Shown one piece after another: positions 45,168-51,788 of a stretch of 64,000 nt of DNA; position 1 is the first letter of the stretch, and the number at the start of each line of letters is the position of its first letter. Source of the stretch: Arthrobacter_E sp041360795 (GTDB lineage Bacteria > Actinomycetota > Actinomycetes > Actinomycetales > Micrococcaceae); assembly GCF_041360795.1 (NCBI RefSeq), contig NZ_JBFUPW010000001.1:1240001-1304000 (forward strand), read 5' to 3'. The position numbers were made by a program, and so were the translations under genes. The notes under the pieces were generated by a model that did no database searches, was not told where the DNA came from, and saw nothing but the letters and a program-made list of their open reading frames with translations.

Positions 45168-46052
45168 TCAATCGCCCAGGAATTCGACGGCGGCGGGAAC
45201 GAACTCGGCGTGGAACTGGAAGATGCCGCCGTGGCCGGAACCGGAGTGGATGATCAGCTCGGATCCCTTGATGCGGTGGTGAAGGTCCCAGGAGAGAGCG
45301 GACGGCACCATGCGGTCGTTGTCACCGTTCGCGATCAAGGTGGGCTGGGTGAGCTTCGACAGGTCCGACGGCGCGGAGCGGCCGAACCGCTGGATGGCCT
45401 TGAGCTGCACCCGGAGCGCCCGGGTGCTGGCCGGCTTGTCCCGGTCGGCCGTGCGCTCCTGCAGGCGCTTCACGAACGCCTTCGCGGCCTGCTTTCCTGC
45501 GGCATCGCGGTTGAAGAACAGGAACTCCTTAGGATCTGATCGGGCCAGGGCGGCGCGGAGGATATCCCGGTACGTGGTGCCGACGACCTTGTCCATGTCC
45601 TTGCCTCCGCGCGGCCCGGTGCCCGCCAGCACCAGCCTGCGGATGAGGCCCGGATGCTTGAGGGCCAGATCCTGGGCGATCATACCGCCCATCGAAAAGG
45701 AGAAGACGTCGATCGTCGTGAAACCAAGTGCCCGGATGAAGGTGTAGGCGTCGTCCGCCATCGCCTCGATGCTGCCGGGCACTTTTCCGGTGGAGGCGCC
45801 GACGCCGGGCTGATCGAACGTGATGACGTGGCGGTTCGCCGCGATCGGATCGATGATCCGGGGATCCCAGTTGTCCAGGGTTCCCGCGAGGTGCACGAAG
45901 AACACGACCGGGATGCCTCCCTTCGGTCCGAGCTCCCGGTAGGCGTACGTGACGCCGCCGGCGGTGATCGTCCGGGTCGGTGCCATCGCGTAGGAGGTCA
46001 CCAGGGGGTCGCTCGGTGCGCTGGAGTCCGCAGGCGTGCTGATGTCGCTCAT
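45168..46052 (-). CDS. Alpha/beta hydrolase
   Basis: 294 residues. After a 25-residue start the fold opens RTITAGGVTYAYRELGP, with oxyanion loop FVHLAGTLDNWDPRI, nucleophile elbow FSFSMGGMIAQ (Ser in a S-x-S-x-G context, where Gly is more usual at the first position), acid in LIANGDNDRMVPS and His in SGSGHGGIFQFH. All triad residues are thus present. The closest recognisable type is a non-haem haloperoxidase or esterase-like hydrolase; the substrate is unknown. It overlaps the oxidoreductase gene by 4 bases and should be co-expressed. No signal peptide. Confidence 0.87.
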   Translation of the reverse strand: MSDISTPADSSAPSDPLVTSYAMAPTRTITAGGVTYAYRELGPKGGIPVVFFVHLAGTLDNWDPRIIDPIAANRHVITFDQPGVGASTGKVPGSIEAMADDAYTFIRALGFTTIDVFSFSMGGMIAQDLALKHPGLIRRLVLAGTGPRGGKDMDKVVGTTYRDILRAALARSDPKEFLFFNRDAAGKQAAKAFVKRLQERTADRDKPASTRALRVQLKAIQRFGRSAPSDLSKLTQPTLIANGDNDRMVPSALSWDLHHRIKGSELIIHSGSGHGGIFQFHAEFVPAAVEFLGD

Positions 46053-47089
46053 GATGCCGTCTTTCCTGAGGGCTCCGTAGTGGGCATGGCCCGGTCGGCC
46101 AGCGTGACGACCGCTTTGCCGCGGAGGCCGCCCTTGGCGAGGGATCCCAGCGCCTGCGGGGTCCGCTCGAAACCGAAGACCTCCCCGACGACCGGGCGCA
46201 GCACGCCGTCGTCGACCAATGCGCTGATCCGGCGCAGCTGCTCCCCACTGGCGCGCATGAAGAGGAACTCGTAGCTGACGCCGAGCTTCTTCGCCTGTCT
46301 GCGGATCCCGGCGCTGAGCCCGGCGATCGCAAGGCGCAGCACCGGGTTGAGGCCGGCTTCGCGGGCGAACGCCGGGTCGGGCGGGCCGGAGATCCCGATC
46401 GCCTTCCCGCCGGGCCGGAGGATGCGCAGCGACTTCTGAAGGTTCTCCCCGCCCAGGCTGTCCAGCACCAGGTCGTATCCGCTCAGGAGCTGTTCGAAGT
46501 CCTGGGCGCGGTAGTCGATCACGACGTCCGCCCCGAGGCCGCGGACGAAGTCGGCGTTGGCGCCGCTCGCCGTGGTGGCGACGGTCGCGCCGAGATGCTT
46601 GGCAAGCTGAATGGCGATCGAGCCGACCCCTCCGGCGCCGGCATGGATGAGAACCTTATGCCCCGGCTTCACATCGCCCCGCTCCACCAGGGCCTGCCAG
46701 GCGGTCAGCGCCACGAGTGGCAGCGAGCCGGCCTCCACCATGCTCAGTGTTGTGGGCTTCAACGCCACGTCGTCCTCGGCGACGGCGATGCGCTCGGCGA
46801 AGGTGCCGATGCGGCCGTCGCGTGGGCGGGCATAGACCTGGTCGCCGGGCTTGAAGCCGCGCACCTCGGCGCCGACCCGGAGGACTGTCCCGGCGAGGTC
46901 GTGGCCGAGGACCAGCGGGAGCTTGTACGGGAGGATCTGTTTGAACTCGCCGAGCCGGATCTTCTCGTCCAGCTGGTTGAGGCCGGCTGCGTGCACCCCC
47001 ACGAGCAGATCGTGGTCGCCAAGGGACGGCTCGGCGACGTCGGCTTCGCGCAGTGGCTCCTGGTATCTGGTGACGGTGAACGCTCGCAT
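46049..47089 (-). CDS. NADPH:quinone-oxidoreductase-like MDR family enzyme
   Basis: 346 residues, MRAFTVTRYQEPLREADVAE at the start. The GroES-like domain has LVLGHDLAGTVLRVG and no structural zinc cysteines. The nucleotide-binding domain has KVLIHAGAGGVGSIAIQLAK (AxxGxxG) and the variant VIDYRAQDF preceding the second strand, typical of NADPH-dependent zeta-crystallin/quinone oxidoreductases. It probably reduces a reactive quinone or enone. It is first in the operon with the hydrolase and tetR and is driven by the strongest-looking promoter in the window. Confidence 0.9.
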   Translation of the reverse strand: MRAFTVTRYQEPLREADVAEPSLGDHDLLVGVHAAGLNQLDEKIRLGEFKQILPYKLPLVLGHDLAGTVLRVGAEVRGFKPGDQVYARPRDGRIGTFAERIAVAEDDVALKPTTLSMVEAGSLPLVALTAWQALVERGDVKPGHKVLIHAGAGGVGSIAIQLAKHLGATVATTASGANADFVRGLGADVVIDYRAQDFEQLLSGYDLVLDSLGGENLQKSLRILRPGGKAIGISGPPDPAFAREAGLNPVLRLAIAGLSAGIRRQAKKLGVSYEFLFMRASGEQLRRISALVDDGVLRPVVGEVFGFERTPQALGSLAKGGLRGKAVVTLADRAMPTTEPSGKTAS

Positions 47090-47112
47090 GGCTGATCCTT
47101 CCGGAAACTAAT

Positions 47113-47126
47113 AACTGAGTACACTC
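47113..47126. promoter_or_regulatory. Candidate TetR operator at the oxidoreductase promoter
   Basis: AACTGA-GTAC-ACTC; with flanks it is a nearly perfect dyad AACTGAGTACACTCAATT. It lies just downstream of the -10. ACTCAA also recurs at 47134 and 47139 inside the promoter spacer. Confidence 0.6.
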
Positions 47127-47127
47127 A

Positions 47128-47155
47128 ATTATGACTCAACTCAACTAAGTGTCAA
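47128..47155 (-). promoter_or_regulatory. Near-consensus promoter of the oxidoreductase operon
   Basis: On the minus strand TTGACA (47155-47150), 16 bases, CATAAT (47133-47128), then about 38 bases to the ATG at 47089. The region is AT-rich compared with its surroundings. Confidence 0.75.
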
Positions 47156-47322
47156 GGCTGTTCTGCTGTCCGATCCGACCTGCCGGAGCGAGCAGAGGAG
47201 GGTGCCAGCGCGGGTCCCCGGGGTGATTGCCGCGTTCGGCACCGCCGACGTCTCCACTCGCTTGCGGGGTCGGAGTCTTCCGTTTCCGGCGAAGTCACGA
47301 CGTCTCCCTGTCCGGGGAGGCG

Positions 47323-47328
47323 GTAAAG
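47323..47328 (+). promoter_or_regulatory. Candidate -10 of dxs
   Basis: TAAAGT with transcription start expected about 47335, leaving a leader of roughly 28 bases that contains GAAGGAGG. No clear -35. Confidence 0.4.
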
Positions 47329-47362
47329 TGGGAGAGCACAACCGGCGGGAGAAGGAGGGCCC

Positions 47363-49336
47363 TTGGGCATCTTGGAAGGTATCCGGGAACCGCATGATCT
47401 GCAGCGGCTGAACCAGGACCAGCTGGAACCCCTCGCGGCGGAGATCCGTGAGTTCCTGATCAGCAACGTCTCGCAGACGGGTGGACACCTCGGTCCCAAT
47501 CTGGGAGTGGTGGAACTGACCATCGCGCTGCACCGGGTCTTCGATTCGCCCGTCGACTCCATCGTCTTCGACACCGGGCACCAGTCGTACGTGCACAAGC
47601 TCCTGACCGGGCGGCAGGATTTCGCCACGCTCCGGCAGCAGGGCGGTCTCTCGGGTTACCCGGACCGCGGCGAATCCGAGCACGACATCGTCGAGTCGTC
47701 CCACGCATCCTCCTCCCTGTCCTGGGCGGACGGCATCTCCCGCGCCCGCAAGCTGCGCGGCGAGAGCGACCGCTACACGGTCGCGGTGATCGGCGATGGC
47801 GCCCTGACCGGCGGCATGGCCTGGGAGGCCCTGAACAACATCGCGGCCGACAAGGACCGCAAGGTGGTCATCGTCGTCAATGACAACGGCCGCTCCTACG
47901 CTCCGACCGTCGGCGGCTTCGCCGACTACCTCGCCTCGCTGCGTCCCACGATCGACGCCTTGCGCGCCAAGCCCGGCTACGAGGGCGCCATGACCTGGTG
48001 GAAGACGCGCCTGCAGGAGGGCGGCCCGGTCGGCCAGTTCACCTACAAGAGCCTGCACGCCGCCAAGAAGGGCGTGAAGGACTGGTGGGCGCCCCAGGGC
48101 ATGTTCGAGGACCTGGGCCTGAAGTACATCGGCCCCGTGGACGGCCATGACGAGGCCGCCGTCGAGGAGGCCCTGCGCCTGGCCCGCAACTTCGGCGGCC
48201 CCGTGCTGGTGCACACGATCACCGAAAAGGGCCGGGGCTATGCGCCCGCCCGTGCCGATGAGGCGGATCAGTTCCATGCGGTCGGCGTCATCGACCCGGA
48301 GACCGGTCTGCCGACCTCCAATGGCGGGGCCCGGTCCTGGACGAGCGTTTTCGGCGAGGAGATCGCCGCCATCGCGGACGAGCGGGACGACATCGTCGGG
48401 ATCACCGGCGCCATGCTGATCCCCGTGGGTCTCAGCGAGATGGCGGCCCGGCACCCGGATCGCGTGATCGACGTCGGCATCGCCGAGCAGCACGCCGTTA
48501 CCATGGCGGCCGGGCTCGCCTTCGGTGGGCTGCACCCCGTGGTCGCCGTGTACGCGACCTTCCTGAACCGCGCCTTCGACCAGTTGCTGATGGACGTCGC
48601 CCTGCACAAGGCCGGAGTCACCCTGGTGCTCGACCGCGCCGGCGTGACCGGTCCTGACGGGCCCAGCCACCACGGCATGTGGGACATGGCCATGGTGCAG
48701 ACCGTGCCGGGCCTGCACCTCGCGGCGCCCCGCGATGCGAGCCGTCTCCGGGAGGAGCTGCGCGAAGCGGTCGCGATCGACGACGCGCCAAGTGTGGTGC
48801 GCTTCTCCAAGGGTGCCGTGGGTCCCGAGGTCAACGCCGTGGAGCGCCTCAAGGACGGTGTGGACGTGCTCGCCCGCCCGTCCGACGGCCAGCTGGAGAA
48901 CGACGTGCTTCTCATCTCGGTGGGCGCCCTGAGCGAGCTGACGCTCGAAGTGGGGGAGCGCCTCGCCGCCCACGGCATCACCTCCACGGTGGTCGATCCC
49001 CGCTGGGTCCTTCCCGTGCCCCGTTCGATCATCGCCCTCGCCGCGCGCCACCGTCTGGTCGTGTGCCTGGAGGACGGCGTCCGCGCAGGCGGTGTCGGGT
49101 CCAGGATCCGGCAGGAGATGCGGGCCGCCGGCGTCGACACCGCGCTGAACGAGGTCGGGCTTCCCGCGGAGTTCCTCGCGCACGGCACGCGGGGCGAAGT
49201 CCTCGAGCGCGTCGGTCTCACGGCGCAGCAGGTGACGCACGACGTCGTCGCCCAGGTTCTCGGCACGAAGGTCCCCTTCGCGCGTCCCCTCCCGGGTCAG
49301 CAGGCGCCCAGCACGGGAAGCATTCCGGCCCTGTGA
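47363..49336 (+). CDS. dxs: 1-deoxy-D-xylulose-5-phosphate synthase
   Basis: 657 residues from a TTG start 5 bases after GAAGGAGG; the protein begins MGILEGIREPHDLQRL, the usual opening. The thiamine diphosphate site is GDGALTGGMAWEALNN followed by VIVVNDNGRSYAPTVGG; other landmarks are SQTGGHLGPNLGVVEL, FDTGHQSYVHKLLTGR, GIAEQHAVTMAAGLA with the catalytic Glu, and DRAGVTGPDGPSHHG. It condenses pyruvate and glyceraldehyde-3-phosphate, the first step of the MEP isoprenoid pathway. The stop lies inside the GTGA start of the DUF402 gene, so the two are coupled. Confidence 0.97.
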   Translation: MGILEGIREPHDLQRLNQDQLEPLAAEIREFLISNVSQTGGHLGPNLGVVELTIALHRVFDSPVDSIVFDTGHQSYVHKLLTGRQDFATLRQQGGLSGYPDRGESEHDIVESSHASSSLSWADGISRARKLRGESDRYTVAVIGDGALTGGMAWEALNNIAADKDRKVVIVVNDNGRSYAPTVGGFADYLASLRPTIDALRAKPGYEGAMTWWKTRLQEGGPVGQFTYKSLHAAKKGVKDWWAPQGMFEDLGLKYIGPVDGHDEAAVEEALRLARNFGGPVLVHTITEKGRGYAPARADEADQFHAVGVIDPETGLPTSNGGARSWTSVFGEEIAAIADERDDIVGITGAMLIPVGLSEMAARHPDRVIDVGIAEQHAVTMAAGLAFGGLHPVVAVYATFLNRAFDQLLMDVALHKAGVTLVLDRAGVTGPDGPSHHGMWDMAMVQTVPGLHLAAPRDASRLREELREAVAIDDAPSVVRFSKGAVGPEVNAVERLKDGVDVLARPSDGQLENDVLLISVGALSELTLEVGERLAAHGITSTVVDPRWVLPVPRSIIALAARHRLVVCLEDGVRAGGVGSRIRQEMRAAGVDTALNEVGLPAEFLAHGTRGEVLERVGLTAQQVTHDVVAQVLGTKVPFARPLPGQQAPSTGSIPAL

Positions 49337-49953
49337 CGGCCGGATCCGCCCGGGGTCCGCTCGACGTCGTTCCCGGGGAACTCGTCGTCGCCCGCAACCG
49401 CAAATGGGACGGCACCGCCCACTGGGTGGTGCCGGGCCGGTACCTCGGTGAGGACGAGCACGGCTGGTGGGTGTACCAGGCCCAGGGCGAGTTCTGCTCC
49501 CGGCCCGGCGCGGCGTTCTACACCAGCAGCCACAACGTGCTGCTCGTGCCCCGCGAGGGGGAATGGGTCGCGACGTTCTACGACGAGACGCATCCCGGTG
49601 ACGTCCGGGTGTACGTGGACATGGCGGTCGGGCACGAGTTCAAGCGCATCAGGCCCGCCGTCACCGAATTCCACGTGGTGGACATGGACCTCGATGTGAT
49701 CCTGCTCGCCGACGGAGCGAGCTACATCGACGACGAGGACGAGTTCGCCGAGCGGCGCGTCAGCATGCATTACCCGGCCTGGCTGGTGGAGACGACGGAA
49801 GGCTCCTGCCGGGACGTCCTCGCAGCGGTGGAAGCGCGTCGGGCGCCCTTCGTGGGCGTGGCGGACGCGTGGCTGGCACGAGGCCTGGAGGCCACCCGCG
49901 CGGGTGATTGGCACGATGACTGGATCCCAGAAGACGGAGAGAACGATGAATGA
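49333..49953 (+). CDS. DUF402 family protein
   Basis: 206 residues from GTG 49333, overlapping dxs by 4 bases. The core reads LVVARNRKWDGTAHWVVPGR, YLGEDEHGWWVYQAQG, DETHPGDVRVYVDMAVGHEF and VDMDLDVILLADGASYIDD: aromatic and acidic residues of the FomD/DUF402 beta-barrel, whose characterised members are metal-dependent nucleoside-diphosphate or nucleotidyl-ester hydrolases. The acidic cluster is present. The last 40 residues end in an acidic WIPEDGENDE. Activity on a nucleotide is plausible but unproven. Confidence 0.85.
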   Translation: MTAGSARGPLDVVPGELVVARNRKWDGTAHWVVPGRYLGEDEHGWWVYQAQGEFCSRPGAAFYTSSHNVLLVPREGEWVATFYDETHPGDVRVYVDMAVGHEFKRIRPAVTEFHVVDMDLDVILLADGASYIDDEDEFAERRVSMHYPAWLVETTEGSCRDVLAAVEARRAPFVGVADAWLARGLEATRAGDWHDDWIPEDGENDE

Positions 49954-50506
49954 ACTGCTGCGCGCCTACCGGCGCGACGAGGACGGCGTCCTCAGCTTCC
50001 GCGAGGCCTGGTACGAGCAGGAGGAAGGCGTGGTCGTGGTCAACCACGGCGTCGTCGGCCATGTGAGCAAGGACGATGTGCAGTCCGTGGCGTCGGACGA
50101 GGCCGCGGTGGCGCTGCTGGAGGCGTTCGGCGCGCAGTGCGCTGAGGACGGCTTTGCCGAGATCCCGGTCGAGGAGCAGCACTGGGTGGTCGCTCAGTTC
50201 GCGCTGAAGACCAAGGATGGCACCGAACGGGACCGCTACCTGGAGCGTTCCGCCGTCGCCGCACTGACGGGCCACTTCGCGTGGCGCGGCCTGGGCGTGG
50301 TGGACCGGAGCACCATCGAGAACGGCAAGCTCAACATCTTCCTGATCTCGCCCGAGCCGTCCAAGGCCGTCAAGGCCGTGGTGTCGGTGGCGCGCGAAGC
50401 CGATCTTGACCCGACCAAGCTGACCGTCGGCGTCGCGCCGTACTCCGAGCCTGAGGCTCTCAAGCGCCGCCACCCGGCCGGCCCCGGAGCGTCGTTCAGC
50501 CTCTGA
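49946..50506 (+). CDS. Uncharacterised protein coupled to the DUF402 gene
   Basis: 186 residues, MNELLRAYRRDEDGVLSFRE at the start. I do not recognise a family. It is mixed alpha/beta, with EAWYEQEEGVVVVNHGVVGH, EQHWVVAQFALKTKDG, ERDRYLERSAVAALTGHFAW and GKLNIFLISPEPSKAVKAVV. There is no signal peptide, membrane helix or clear catalytic motif. ATG 49946 follows GGAGAGA and overlaps the DUF402 stop by 8 bases, so it is the third gene of the dxs operon. A terminator follows. Confidence 0.75.
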   Translation: MNELLRAYRRDEDGVLSFREAWYEQEEGVVVVNHGVVGHVSKDDVQSVASDEAAVALLEAFGAQCAEDGFAEIPVEEQHWVVAQFALKTKDGTERDRYLERSAVAALTGHFAWRGLGVVDRSTIENGKLNIFLISPEPSKAVKAVVSVAREADLDPTKLTVGVAPYSEPEALKRRHPAGPGASFSL

Positions 50507-50520
50507 TTCCAGAGTGCTTC

Positions 50521-50559
50521 TGCTCAGGCCCTTCCGGTGTGCCCGGAGGGGCCTGAGCA
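50521..50559 (+). terminator. Terminator of the dxs operon
   Basis: TGCTCAGGCCCTTCCGG (50521-50537) pairs with CCGGAGGGGCCTGAGCA (50543-50559), one wobble, 5-base loop, 14 bases after the stop. Confidence 0.88.
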
Positions 50560-50577
50560 CTGCCAGGGGGCATTCGA

Positions 50578-50583
50578 TAGGCT
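50578..50583 (+). promoter_or_regulatory. -10 element TAGGCT of the aldo/keto reductase gene
   Basis: GATAGGCTGGCACCATGACT: TAGGCT, 6 bases, ATG 50590. It is nearly identical to the start region of the GNAT gene at 21995. Confidence 0.6.
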
Positions 50584-50589
50584 GGCACC

Positions 50590-51567
50590 ATGACTGAATA
50601 CCGCAGATTGGGAACATCCGGACTCGTCGTGTCCACCATCGGCCTGGGGTGCAACAACCTCGGCCGGCCGAACACGCCGAGTTTCACCCAGGAAGGCACG
50701 GACACCGTCATCCACGCGGCGCTGGACGCGGGCGTCACGCTCTTCGACGTCGCGGACGTCTACGGCGCGACGCCGGGCCTCAGCGAAGAGATGCTGGGCA
50801 AGGCCCTGGGGGACCGACGCTCCGAGGTGGTCCTGGCCACCAAGTTCGGCATGGACATGAATGGCGCCAACGGCGCGGACTACGGCGCTCGTGGCTCGCG
50901 CCGCTACATCATCAACGCTGTGGAGGCGTCCCTGAGGCGTCTCGGCACCGACTGGATCGATCTGTACCAGTTCCACACCCCGGACGACGGGACGCCGGTT
51001 GAGGAGACGCTCCGGGCCCTCGATGACCTCGTGACGGCTGGTAAGGTGCGGTACATCGGCCACTCCAACCGTGCCGGCTGGCAGATCGCCGAGGCGGAGT
51101 TCCTGGCGCACTCGCTCGGCACCGAGCGGTTCATCTCGAGCCAGAACCATTACAACCTGCTGGACCGCCGCGCGGAGCTCGAAGTCCTCCCGGCCGCCCG
51201 CGCCTACGGTCTCGGGGTTCTGCCGTACTTCCCGCTCGCCAACGGCTTCCTGACCGGCAAGTACGCGCCGGACCGCGTGCCCGAGGGTTCACGCCTCAGC
51301 CACACGCGCCAGAACATGGTGCGCGACGCCGACTGGGAGCAGATGGGCAAGTACTCGGAGTTCGCACGGGAGCGCGGACTCACCGAGGTCGAGGTGGCCT
51401 TCGCATGGCTCCTGGCCCAGGAGCCTGTCAGCAGTGTGATCGCCGGCGCGACCAAGGTCGAGCAGATCCAGCAGAACGCGCGCGCGGTCGAAGCGCGGCT
51501 CAGCCCTGAGGATCTGACCGTCCTGGACGAGATCTTCCCGCCCGTGCCCAAGGTCGCGCTCTTCTAG
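50590..51567 (+). CDS. Aldo/keto reductase
   Basis: 325 residues, MTEYRRLGTSGLVVSTIGLG. The (beta/alpha)8 enzyme's tetrad is visible: Asp in TLFDVADVYGATPGLSEEM with Tyr, Lys in VLATKFGMDM, and His of the family region IDLYQFHTPD. The NADPH site is near GVLPYFPLANGFLTGKY and VIAGATKVEQI. It belongs with the Kvbeta/YghZ-type reductases acting on small aldehydes or ketones. It stands alone between terminators and is probably translated from a leaderless mRNA. Confidence 0.92.
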   Translation: MTEYRRLGTSGLVVSTIGLGCNNLGRPNTPSFTQEGTDTVIHAALDAGVTLFDVADVYGATPGLSEEMLGKALGDRRSEVVLATKFGMDMNGANGADYGARGSRRYIINAVEASLRRLGTDWIDLYQFHTPDDGTPVEETLRALDDLVTAGKVRYIGHSNRAGWQIAEAEFLAHSLGTERFISSQNHYNLLDRRAELEVLPAARAYGLGVLPYFPLANGFLTGKYAPDRVPEGSRLSHTRQNMVRDADWEQMGKYSEFARERGLTEVEVAFAWLLAQEPVSSVIAGATKVEQIQQNARAVEARLSPEDLTVLDEIFPPVPKVALF

Positions 51568-51598
51568 CCTCGGCTGGTCTCGGCGCCTCTCACGGCCC

Positions 51599-51668
51599 AT
51601 CGACTGCTCCCCACGATTCCTTTTTCGAAGGATTTCTCCGTGGAATGGAATCCTGTGGAGCAGTCGAT
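51599..51668. repeat. 70-bp interrupted inverted repeat
   Basis: ATCGACTGCTCCCCACGATTCC (shown as two parts: ATCGACTGCTCC, CCACGATTCC; 51599-51620) is inverted at 51647-51668 with 20 of 22 positions paired. The 26-base loop is AT-rich and holds TTCGAA and a smaller ATTCC/GGAT pairing. It sits after the aldo/keto reductase stop and before a separate, stronger terminator. Confidence 0.75.
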
Positions 51669-51709
51669 CGGGGCGGGGGCTGCGGGTGAGAGCACCGGGC
51701 TGAGCAACG

Positions 51710-51753
51710 ACGACGACGGGGACGGCACCCGCTGGTGCCGTCCCCGTCGTCGT
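51710..51753. terminator. Bidirectional terminator, 20-bp perfect arms
   Basis: ACGACGACGGGGACGGCACC (51710-51729) is exactly inverted at 51734-51753 around CGCT, between the convergent aldo/keto reductase and fadB genes. Confidence 0.93.
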
Positions 51754-51788
51754 GGTCCCCGTCGCCCGCGCGGCTCAGGGTGAGTGGC

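Noticed and set aside
51599..51668. Insertion-sequence terminal repeats
   Set aside because: The arms are only 26 bases apart and enclose no gene; at most a small non-autonomous element.
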